Shown piece by piece: positions 55,801 to 64,000 of a stretch of 64,000 bases of DNA; the stretch's first letter is position 1; each line of letters begins with the position of its first letter. The notes below the pieces were generated by a model. It was not told the DNA's origin. It did not search any database and saw nothing but the letters and a program-made list of their open reading frames with translations. The DNA lies in contig OY986438.1 of NCBI GenBank assembly GCA_963920525.1, positions 179,840,888 to 179,904,887 on the forward strand, in the 5' to 3' direction. Source of the stretch: Dichetophora obliterata. Lineage: Eukaryota; Arthropoda; Insecta; Diptera; Sciomyzidae. The position numbers were made by a program, and so were the translations under genes.

Positions 55801-58127
55801 CTTGGGTGCTGCCGTTGGAGTTTGCTTTACTAAAGCGTCACTTGCGGGTGGAATAGTTGGCGTAGGCTGAATGACGGTAGCAGTCTGTGGAGTTGTGCTT
55901 GCTTTAATCTTTTCCTTCTTCTTTGCATTCGTAGTTGTTGCTGGCTTTTTTTCTTTAGCTGGCTTGGGTAGTGTTTTGGTGCTTGTCGCAGCCGTGATGG
56001 TGCTACAGTTGGCTACTTTCGGGCTTTCGTCCACCGCTGTTAAGTCGCCTGATTTACCGTCAATGCTAACTGGCCGCTTGTCTTTAACTTCTTTAGCATA
56101 GCATACAATAGGCTTTTCATCTGGCGGCTTGGCCGGCGGCTCCTCAACCAACTCCAGTTTCGCTATCGTCTTCGGCGATGTGCCGTCTTTGGACTTACGT
56201 CCGCGGGTCGGGTGCTGCTCACTGTTCTTCTTTTCTGCACTCTTTTCCTTTTCCGCGGATTTGCTGCTGGAAGCATCTCTGCGTCTGTCCCTGGATTTAA
56301 TTCTAGTCTTGCTAGTTTCTTCTACGCCAGCAGTCTGTTGCAGCGCGGTGTTGGCATTATTTGCGCGACTGCGACGATATTTAATCAGCTCATATTTGTC
56401 CAGAAAAGGCAGCAACATTTCGAGTTCAGCCTGTTCAACCGCTGCTGCAGCGGCTGCAGCCGCATCAACAGGACCAACGGGTTTTTTGTTCGAACCGCTG
56501 GACGTAGTAGAGGCCGCCGAGGAGTTGTGTTTTTTAATCTCGGAAGCTTTTTTATTAACAGAATTTCTTGTTCCCGAGCTTGTAGCTGTTGCGCTCGGCG
56601 TTAGTAGAGGAACCACAGGAGCAGATAGGCGTCCCTTAAACTGGTTGGCACTATGTTCAGATGCTTGCGAAATTGACGAACTACGACTAGACACTGACTT
56701 AAAATCATCTTCGTCATAGTCGTCTTCATTTAGGTCCAGAGAGACAGCAGCATGTTTTTTGGCTGTATTAAGCAGACTTTTGAGATCGTCGTTAAGCGCA
56801 CTTTTTGAATACTTTTTGTGCAGGTCTACCTTGAACGGTGACATGCTGCGTGAACGTGAGTCCATGTCCTCATCGTCATCGTCTTCATCACCGTCTACTT
56901 CCTCTTCCAATTCAGAAGCCGAAGCCGCCAGAGCTTCTGCAGCAGCTGGTGGCAAATCTTTGTTGCTATGTTTTGATTTTGACTCAATGACGCGCTGAAC
57001 GACTTCCGGATCGCTAACCCTTTTCTCTGCATCTTCGTCGTCTGGCAATTCTTCCTCGGTGTCGGTGCTGCTACTGATAGGTTCGGCAACTCTGGTCTTG
57101 GTCGCAACGGCTTTTGATCGACCGCCTTCACTTGATTTGGTTTTGCCCACCTTTGTTTTTGTCGACGCCGCATGCTTAAGTGCCATTGTTTTTGTTTTAT
57201 TTCTTTGATTCGTTACTTTTGTACCACTAGTTTTGCTGTTGTTGTTGTTGGCATTTCTGTTGCGACTACTTCTGGACACACTGCACTCGAAGGTCTCATC
57301 GCGTTCATCATCGCTGGCAACATCTGGATCTTCATCACCGTCTGAGCTCTCAGATTCATCAATGACCTGTGCCATCGACTTTTTAGTTTTATTTGTCTTC
57401 TTTGGGGGTTTTTTCTTAGACAGCTTGCTGCTTCCTGCTACCACTTTCGTTGGGGGAGAGGAAACCTGCTCCTTTGTTTGTGTGTTAGCAGCAGAAGATT
57501 TGTTAAGCTTTCCAGTTTTTTCGACTTTATTTTTTTTGTTATTCCGCTTAGATGTTTCTTTAACCGAAGCATCCTTGGTTTTGTGTTTGAGTCGCTTAGC
57601 TACTTCTTCCTTAACGCCGCTGTCATTGTCCTCGTCATCATCTGCAGAGAATTTCTCGATCTCTTCAACATGTTTGCTTTTAGCACGTTTTTTACGACGC
57701 TTGTCTTTTTCTTTGCGTTTTCTTTTGTTTCCTCGAGTCGTTGCCTCTTCCTCCGCGACATCTTCTTCCATGCTGTCTGGATCTAGCTCATCTCTGTCCG
57801 AGGCTACATCAAGATCCGCATTGTTATAAATTTTGGGGTTGCGTTTTCTATCATTTTTTGACGTATTCGTTGCCACTGGTTCGACTTTTCGCTCTGCGAT
57901 CTGAGTGCGATCATCTTCGTCTTCGTCTTCTTCACTCTCATGTAGCTCCTCTTCCTTTGCTGACGACTTCGTATGGAAATATTTCTCTCTGAAGACATTC
58001 ATTTTGGCATCGGCTGCTGGATAGCCTAGATTAGCTGAATCTTCATCGTCGTCAGACAAACTGTCAAAATATTTTTTTGTTGCCTTATCGAAGGCCTCTT
58101 GTAAATTATTCACCATTTCAGTGTATT
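49435..58127 (-). CDS. dikar: dikar/CECR2-like bromodomain protein, giant last coding exon
   Basis: This 8,693-nt exon encodes about 2,897 residues ending ...DINQQSWF and a TAG stop at 49435-49437. It starts after a clean acceptor (TTACAG at 58128-58133, minus strand) and continues the bromodomain with EYTEMVNNLQEAFDKATKKY, the end of helix C. Then follow DSLSDDDEDSANLGY, long acidic and lysine-rich disordered stretches (nuclear-signal-like KRKRKEKDKRRKKR), Ser/Pro segments with repeated SPY motifs, many poly-Gln and poly-Ala tracts, and an AT-hook-like KRGRKKK near 50,490. The bromodomain resembles human CECR2 and fly dikar, chromatin-remodelling (ISWI-partner) proteins; that link is family knowledge. 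The protein is probably nuclear and binds acetylated histones. The tail past the bromodomain is disordered low-complexity sequence. Antisense and shifted-frame reading frames here are shadows of the Gln codons. Orthology to dikar is inferred from the bromodomain and overall layout. Confidence 0.85.
52288..52395 (-). repeat. 36-residue polyglutamine tract in the dikar-like protein
   Basis: An uninterrupted run of 36 Gln codons, mixed CAA and CAG (TTG/CTG on the plus strand), lies inside a wider Gln/His-rich region (about 52140-52620). Mixed codons suggest selection for the protein tract or an old repeat, rather than recent slippage of one triplet. Confidence 0.9.
52752..52802 (-). repeat. pure CAA polyglutamine tract (17 units)
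   Basis: Seventeen uninterrupted GTT/CAA units occur in the coding exon. Unlike the neighbouring mixed CAG/CAA tracts this one is a pure microsatellite, so it is the most likely length-polymorphic polyQ in the gene. Confidence 0.9.
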
Positions 58128-58194
58128 CTGTAATGGTGTAACAAAATGAGGAATTATAATAATGGGAATTGCTTACATTTCTTGTATAACTTAC

Positions 58195-58319
58195 CATTAT
58201 TGTGTCCATTGTACAGACGACAATTGTTGACAATTAATTTAAAATCATTGCGGAACTCACTGAATTTATTGTATTCACCATTGTCCAGTTTATCTTCCAT
58301 TTTTAGCAGATCCATGGGT
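58195..58319 (-). CDS. dikar: dikar/CECR2-like gene, internal exon: bromodomain core
   Basis: This 125-nt exon is bounded by an acceptor (TTGCTTGCAG, minus strand) and a GTAAGT donor. It encodes PMDLLKMEDKLDNGEY... to CRLYNGHNN. This is the second half of a bromodomain: the PMDL start of the AB-loop region, helix B, and the YN motif whose Asn contacts acetyl-lysine. The flanking introns are 71 nt (58320-58390) and 67 nt (58128-58194), typical of flies. Codon phases join exactly: AG|A makes Arg at the 5' side and G|AA makes Glu at the 3' side. The splice sites are read directly from the sequence. The match to the CECR2-type bromodomain is from recalled family sequence. Confidence 0.88.
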
Positions 58320-58390
58320 CTGCAAGCAATAATAAACATTACAAAAATGAAGACAAGTAAGTAAGCGATAACTCCTCGAGCAAAACTCAC

Positions 58391-58528
58391 CTTCTTATAA
58401 TAGAATAATAACGTGGCGCTATATCTTCTTCAACTGGATCCATAAAGGGCCAAGCATCACGATGATTCTTAACATAGACAAGCACTTTGTGCATGCCAAT
58501 TTGTAGCACTTCGTCGGTTTCGGTGAAA
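58391..58528 (-). CDS. dikar: dikar/CECR2-like gene, exon with bromodomain N-terminal half
   Basis: This 138-nt exon runs from a TTTTCTTAG acceptor to a GTGAGT donor. It encodes FTETDEVLQIGMHKVLVY...WPFMDPVEEDIAPRYYSIIRR. It contains helix Z and the ZA loop, including the WPF shelf and the APRYYSIIRRPMD segment found in CECR2-type bromodomains. An open frame continues upstream to 59103, but it is Thr/Asn/His-rich microsatellite sequence. A polypyrimidine tract and AG lie exactly at the start of bromodomain homology, so I treat the upstream part as intron. The incoming codon is split (two bases come from the previous exon), so more coding exons must lie beyond 58528. None was recognised before 64000, so the gene's start is outside the window. 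Confidence 0.8.
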
Positions 58529-58844
58529 CTAAGAAAAGTCGTATTCGAATTGGATTTGGAAGCATAATTAAAGGATTTTGTTAAAATAGAGGCGGCACAG
58601 GTAATGAATGCATTTGGTTTTGAGGTTGAGGTTGCAGTTGCGGCGTTGTAGGAATTATAGGAGGTGGTGTTGTTGGTGGAAAAATGATTATGGTTAGTTT
58701 TGTTATTGATAGAATTATTGTTGTTAGTATATTTGCATTTTGCTGTCGTTGATGTGAAAGCCGATGCCAACGAAGTTGAAGACGATTTCATTGCTGCTGA
58801 TGTTACACTTGATTTTGAAGTAATCACAGTTGCATTGATTGTGG

Positions 58845-59050
58845 AGGAAGAATGATGATGACTATGATGATAATGATGGTGGTAGTGGTTGTGGTTTTGG
58901 TAGTGATGGGTGTTGTTGTTGCTAATAAATACATTTCTACTGCTATTTTTTACAAATTTTGTTTTGTTTTTTTTATTGTAGCAAATGGTAGTGGTAGTGA
59001 TGGTGGTGGTGATAATGATGGTGATGATGGTGGTGTTGGTGATATGTGTA
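58845..59050. repeat. GTGGTG/ATGATG-type imperfect microsatellite in the intron upstream of the bromodomain exon
   Basis: Imperfect TGG/TGA triplet and hexamer repeats (ATGATGATGG, GGTGGTAGTGG and similar) form long open frames on both strands: Met/Val-rich on plus and Thr/His/Ile-rich on minus. They lie upstream of the acceptor at 58529-58530 and show no protein homology, so the frames are treated as non-coding. Confidence 0.75.
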
Positions 59051-59109
59051 TATTTTTTAATGATATAAACAAATTTGTAACAGTTGATTGGCAAATAATA
59101 CAAATTTTT

Positions 59110-60090
59110 ACAGTTTATTTACAAAAATACAATGAAAATGTTAAAATGAGCATGAAAGTGAGAGGGAGAAAATAAGGGGAAAATAAGAGCTTTGTTAATT
59201 ATTTACAAAATTAATGGATATCATGGTACTAAAATTCAATACTTGACAAAACATGCATAAATTATTAGTATGTTAAATGAAAAGCTAGGCTAGATTTAAA
59301 AGTATGACCAATAAAAAAAAACAGAAATGAAAAAGCAGATTAGCTTATTTTAAATAAATTTTCGTAATTAATTGACGAACGATTTAAAAATTTGTTCGTA
59401 TCTTTGATCACGGGTATTTTGTTCCAAATCTTCATAAAGTTGATTTAAAATTTAACAGTTTTTTCTATTTTTATCCTAACTACTTTTATAGTTTGAAGAT
59501 TGGGCAGCTTGAACACCTTTGATAAAGCTTGTCATAGTTATTATCATTGCGCCCCTTTTTTTTAATTTGACCAGTGTCGATGAACATTGTAAAGTTAATA
59601 GAGTTAACATGTCCACAATTATAGTGTACAACCGAAGAACGACAAACTTGTTTTCTAAGACGAGTTTCGAAAAAGGAAGCCATGACTTTTATTTTCTTTG
59701 GTAACACCTACACTTTTAGAGATGTGATTTGGAGGGAGGATTTCGCTCTTTTGTGGGATTCTCAAACCATAAAAGGGCGAGAGGAGGTTTGAGTTTTTGG
59801 GCGGGATTTTTTACTGTGTCGAAATTGTGAAAGATTAAAATTCTTTAAAAGAACTGATTGGCATCACTTTGCCCTGTAATCTTGTATGCTTTCAGATTCA
59901 AATTTGTGTTTCGTTAAGCTTTCGTTGTAATTGATTAAAAAAAATTCTCAAACAATTTTAATTAAATTGATTTGATACCTGATTTTTACTTCATTTTGGA
60001 TCGACACCTTATGCAATATGATCTTAATAAATTTTTAAGAAATACCTTCTGTTCAAAATTGAACCGGACTGTGCAAATAAAACAACAACG
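59110..60090. other. probable intron sequence of the dikar-like gene
   Basis: AT-rich with no recognised exon. A 73-codon frame at 59486-59707 (minus) has no domain match. Confidence 0.5.
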
Positions 60091-60095
60091 GTTAA

Positions 60096-60790
60096 TTATT
60101 CTTCAATATTCATTTTATCACCTTCAAAATAATTACCATCGGAGGCGATACACATAAGCCAACGTTTTTTCCATTCTTGAAAGCATTTTTTGTAGCCCGA
60201 TTTCGGAATGGCCTTTAGCTTCGTATGCGAATTCTCTTTGATGACATAATTTGTCTCAAAATATTTTCCATGAAGCGACAATTTGAGTTTGGGGAATAGC
60301 CACCATATGGGCCATATCTGGCGAATATGGTGCTAGTTGAAGGATATTGACACAGGTTTTGGTCAAATTATCGCGTGCAATGATGCGTGATGTGTGAGCT
60401 GATGCAGTATCGTTGCGTTGACCGATCGACCGATTCACCACGTGGAAGGAATTCCGAGTGCATGACACTTGGAGAATCGACAAAAACAGTCAACTTAATT
60501 TTTGAACGACTTTGTCGTGAGTTTTTTGGTTTCGTCTCATCTGGATAGCGCCACTCTGAAGATTGTTCAGCTGTTTCGACGTCATACTCGTACACCCAAG
60601 TTGCGTCACCAGAAATGATGCGCTGAATGCCCGTATCCTCCATTATGGGGTCCATACAAAGGCAAACATGTTTTGAAGCATGTCCAATTACATGCAATCT
60701 CTGTCTATAGCGTTGTTGGCGGAAAAATTTGAAGGTTTGTGAGTTGGTCTGCTCAAAATCAAAAACTTTTGATTTTATGGAGACAAACAT
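60096..60790 (-). pseudogene. mariner transposase remnant in the presumed intron
   Basis: Minus-strand pieces: VFDFEQTNSQTFKFF...; then MDPIMEDTGIQRIISGDATW + VYEYDVETAEQSSEW (first catalytic Asp in SGDATWVY), then KPKNSRQSRSKIKLTVF and HSEFLPRGESV. After a frameshift come ILQLAPYSPDMAH (third catalytic Asp region, YSPD) and AIPKSGYKKCFQEWKKRW, CIASDGNYFEGDKMNIEE at the C-terminus. This is the DD34D mariner pattern. The N-terminal DNA-binding half and the second Asp region are damaged or missing. Confidence 0.85.
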
Positions 60791-60799
60791 TCAGGTTGG

Positions 60800-61427
60800 A
60801 AACATGTGAAGCAGTTTGTAGTGTGTCAGCTTACTTACTCTCTATTAATCAATGTTTATTACAAAATAATTCGCGAATTTCGTAAGTAGCATATTCTTAT
60901 TAATTAACTTTGTCGAAACTATGAAAACTACAAGAAATAAAAATAAATTCTTGCTGTATGCGAACACGTTCAGAAACATGTTAAAGAAGTGTACCAACTA
61001 AGCAAAACTCTTTTTTAAGAAAATTCAGCAATTTTGGCCGAAAAATTGTTCATACAAACTTGGGCTTTATTTCATAATAATATAGCACCGAAAATGTTGG
61101 GCCTTATTTAATTTTTTTTTTTTTTGTGTTATTTTATATTTTTTGGCTTTGTTTCATATATTTTTTGGTTCACGGAAAGAACGCCCAATAAAATAACGCC
61201 CAAAATAAAACATTAAGTAAAGCTAAAAAATATTTTGAGCATACAAAAATTAAATAACGCACAAAATAAAAAATTAAATTAAGGCAAAAAGAGAATTAAA
61301 TAAAGCCCCAACCGAAAATAAAGTAAGACCCAAAATATTTTGGGCTTACAAAAATTAAAGAACGCCGAATTTGTATATAAAATTTGTGGGCTTTATTTCA
61401 TTTTTTATTTTTGGCGTTATTTCATTA
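60800..61427. other. AT-rich DNA with GGGCTTTATTT/AAGCCCAAAATATTT repeats
   Basis: Short pieces such as GCCCAAAATATTTTGGGC and AAATAACGCCCAAAAT recur irregularly here and again from 61850 to about 62960 in inverse orientation. No gene seen. Confidence 0.5.
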
Positions 61428-61832
61428 CACAGTGTCTACACTTACAATATTTGATTTCGCATGCGAACTCAAATTGTATTTTATGATATCCAGATTTTAT
61501 GCTATGATATTTAGGTTGGTATTTCATCTCATGAAATTTTATTTTTAAATTGTTTGTAAAAGTTTATTAAATTCATAATTTCTTCCAATCGCAATGCCAT
61601 TTTAGTTTTTTTTTTTTACTTTTTTAATGCTTTTAAACTTTTTTGCTTGAAAGGTTCTTAAAAATGCACACACTTACATATTTTACTGAAAAGTGATAAC
61701 TCATCTCATGAAATATATTTCAAGACATAAATTTTATGATATGACAATTTCATGATATGAGCGGTCTACACTTGCGATATTGACGTCATGAAATTTTTCA
61801 TGAAATCAAATATTGTATGTGTAGACACTGTG
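61428..61832. mobile_element. 405-bp MITE with CACAGTGTCTACAC ends and TTA duplication
   Basis: CACAGTGTCTACACTTACAA (61428) is inverted at the right end, finishing GTGTAGACACTGTG at 61832. TTA flanks both sides (61425-61427, 61833-61835). The terminal repeats are ~32 bp, and the inside repeats TCATCTCATGAAAT-type pieces. The TTA duplication suggests a PIF/Harbinger-type helper. Confidence 0.85.
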
Positions 61833-61835
61833 TTA

Positions 61836-62590
61836 TGAAATTGCTCCAATTACAATGAAATAAAGCCCAACATGTTGAAATAACGCTAGAATTTGTATGG
61901 AACATTTTTTGTTTTGAGCGTTACTTTCCTGAACCATATTATTTTAGACATTCTTTATTTTATTTCCAAAAAGATTTTGGGTCTTATTTCATTTTCGGTT
62001 TGGGTGTTATTTCAATTTTTTTATTTATAATATTTTGATTTTTGGGTGTTTTTTCATTTTTGTAAGCCCAAAATATTTTGGACTTTATTAAATTTTTTAT
62101 TTGAAGCGTTATTTCATTGAAATTTTTTTGGCATTGTTTCATATATTATTTTAGGCATTATTTATATTTTTCCAAAAAAGATTTTGGGTCTGATTTCATT
62201 TTCGGTTTGGTCGTTATTTAATTTTTTTTTTTTGACTATTTAATTTTTTTTTTTTTGCATCATTTCATTTTTGATTTTTGAATGAAGAACCAAAAAAAAA
62301 ACTAAAAATTACCCAAAATTTCTTCATACACAATTAGGTGATTTTTTTTTTTTTTTGTCACTTTTCATATGAAAAATTACCGAATTTTTCGGTTGGAATT
62401 TAATTTTGGTTTTAGGTAATTTTTAAATTTTTTTTTTAAAATTTTTCATTTTATACTTGTTTTTTTTCTGTAATATATTGAATAATTTATTTGTTTTTGT
62501 TCAATTGTTCTTGTTAATAATAAAACATTAAAATATTATTTCAAAATTGGATAGTTATTTTTTTTTAATTTAATTTTTTGGCCATTTTTC
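61836..62590. repeat. GGGC(T/G)TTATTTCATTTTT irregular repeats
   Basis: Continuation of the AAGCCCAAAATATTT family on the other side of the MITE (TTTTGGGTCTTATTTCATTT, TTGGGCGTTATTTCA and similar). The MITE apparently inserted into, or between, these repeats. Confidence 0.55.
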
Positions 62591-62596
62591 ATATAC

Positions 62597-62757
62597 ACCT
62601 AATCCTGTTTTTGCACGGTCTTTTTTTACACGATTTTGAAATAACACGGTCGACAGAAATAAACTTATCCTGTTTTTTACACGTTATTTTCACGTTTTGA
62701 TTTTTTTTTACACGATATTTTCTGGAACGTATGTACCGTGCAAAAACAGGATTAGGG
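62597..62757. mobile_element. ~160-bp MITE with CCTAATCCTGTTTTTGCACG ends
   Basis: CCTAATCCTGTTTTTGCACG at the left is inverted at the right (CGTGCAAAAACAGGATTAGG). TTTTTTTACACGA is repeated inside. Ends are approximate; target duplication not resolved. Confidence 0.75.
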
Positions 62758-64000
62758 TAAGTGATTTTTTTTTATTTTTTTTAAAAAATTTTTTGTGATT
62801 TTTAGTTTTATTTTTGGGCCATTTTAAAATTTATTTTGGGTAATTTTTCATTTATGTGATTTTTTGGTTTTTCTTTTTGCACTTTTCCATTGGACGATAT
62901 TTCCTAGAGCCGCTATTATATTTTTGTAAACCCAAAATATTTTGGGCTTTATTTGAATTTTTATTTTAAGTGTTATTTTTTTAAAACCAGATTTTTATGA
63001 CCTAACATGTACATTTATTTAGCAAATATATATATCGTCAAATTATATAAAAAAAGACGTAAGTTACACGAAATTCAAAATCTACTTTTTAATTGATTAT
63101 GATGCACCGTATCACATTACATTTTGCACCCCTACAACTAAAAAGGAAGTTTTTATTAACAAAATTCTAAAAGCCCTCAGTGCAAGCACTTGAGAAATTA
63201 AGAAAGTTTTTTGCTTCTCCTGTTCAATTTTTTAAATGTAACTTACGGCTTTTTTGCTTTCGACATGACGATATGTACATAGAACCAAAAATAAGTTATT
63301 TTGCTTATTTTGACATTCGAATTGGGAGGAGTTTGTTGCGGAATTTCAAAATATTTTTGAAGAGATATAAAGTGAGTCAAAAAGGGATTTTTACACAGGC
63401 ATTCGGGATTTTTAGAAAAACTAAAATCACAGCACTGGACACTTTTATAACTAAATAAGAAAAGTAAAAGATTATTGCACTTCAATATGAATTGATTTGA
63501 CCCATCGAATTTTCTACGAATTTATTCTCTCACAACTTTCTCAAAACTTTTAATAGTCATACCTGTTCGTTAAATATTATTGACGATTTTGCATGGAGCC
63601 AGCATCGATAAATCAATGAACCAACGGTTTAATACATTTAACAGGTAAGGCAAATTGCAAAAAAATTACTCACACATTTTCATTTCAAACACATTCAAGC
63701 TTATTAATAACTATAGAACGAATAACAACCACAGCGAAAACCTTTCAAGAATCGTGTTGGGGAGAATTTTATGTATGTCTAAATGCAACTGTTTTTATCT
63801 GTACAAATTTTTCATGATCAAAATTTCGCCAATGTCTCTTAAAAGTGTACTTCAATATACATTGCTTTATAGTTGCGTATGAAGATATATTGGTCACGCT
63901 TTTTAGAATGAATATTAATCTATAAAGTATAGAAATTACCGGAATATAAGAAGCAAAAAGTAAAAAGCAAGTTTAGGCTAAAGTTTTTGTATGGTTTTTA
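62758..64000. other. AT-rich DNA, presumed intron
   Basis: No gene seen. Frames at 63180-63458, 63243-63485 and 63655-63882 have no recognised homology and overlap on opposite strands. Confidence 0.5.

Noticed and set aside
49683..58364. Many plus-strand and shifted-frame open frames overlapping the dikar-like exon (Leu-, Ser- or Asn-rich)
   Set aside because: They are mirror images of Gln/Ala/Ser codon repeats of the minus-strand gene (for example poly-Leu opposite poly-Gln) and have no independent domains.
58529..59103. N-terminal extension of the bromodomain exon (Thr/His/Asn-rich frame starting MYYLPINCYK)
   Set aside because: It is microsatellite sequence upstream of a good acceptor placed exactly at the start of bromodomain homology; intron is the simpler reading.
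59486..59707. Retroviral-type protease because of FTMFIDTGQ
   Set aside because: Only a DTG tripeptide matches; no flanking protease motifs and no LTRs or other retroviral genes.

Overview
This is nuclear DNA from an insect, most likely a higher fly (Diptera, perhaps a tephritid-type fruit fly; the family is inference). The evidence is strong AT-richness, a fly-type CECR2/dikar gene full of glutamine and alanine tracts, 67-71 nt introns, and insect-type transposons of many classes: Tc1, mariner, piggyBac, hAT, Helitron, jockey-like LINE, a tRNA-derived SINE and many MITEs. Nothing looks prokaryotic.

Only one gene is convincing as a host gene. It lies on the minus strand between 49435 and 58528. 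Three consecutive exons encode a complete bromodomain followed by an enormous low-complexity tail of about 2,900 residues, almost all in one 8.7 kb exon. The bromodomain matches the CECR2/dikar type. The gene's 5' part is outside the window, upstream on the minus strand (beyond 64000 on the plus strand). The last 5.5 kb of the window (58529-64000) is therefore probably a long intron of this gene, carrying a dead mariner copy and two small MITEs. A short possible terminal exon with a poly(A) signal sits at the very left edge (35-180) and is unidentified.

The rest, 0.2-49 kb, is gene-poor repeat DNA. From left to right: a ~160 bp tandem repeat block (2.7-4.3 kb), a deleted Tc1/mariner transposase (4.8-5.5 kb), a MITE (5.6-6.0 kb), a Helitron helicase relic (6.55-6.91 kb) and a hAT-type MITE (8.0-8.9 kb). 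At 10.8-18.6 kb a ~122 bp satellite-like repeat has been invaded repeatedly. One insertion is a 4.7 kb inverted-repeat element holding a 126 bp tandem array; that array is split by a LINE, which is itself split by a tRNA-derived SINE. The same satellite also holds a hAT MITE with an intact 8 bp target duplication and an 869 bp near-perfect palindrome. Further right lie a ~145 bp tandem array (20.2-20.9 kb), a second Tc1/mariner copy, a piggyBac element (22.8-25.05 kb), a third Tc1/mariner fragment and an element with TTA-flanked ends and two divergent small reading frames (29.8-30.8 kb). After these come a MITE, an almost complete 1.69 kb Tc1-like element with IR/DR-type ends (33.3-35.0 kb), a piggyBac-type MITE, a hAT element whose ends are arrays of 39 bp repeats (36.0-37.9 kb), a second piggyBac fragment (41.8-43.0 kb), a LINE fragment, microsatellites and AT-rich DNA.

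All transposase genes seen are broken by stops, frameshifts or deletions, so no autonomous element is present. Exon boundaries were set by splice consensus and protein continuity. Transposon boundaries were set by inverted repeats and target duplications read directly from the sequence. Family names rest on recalled motifs, not on a database search.
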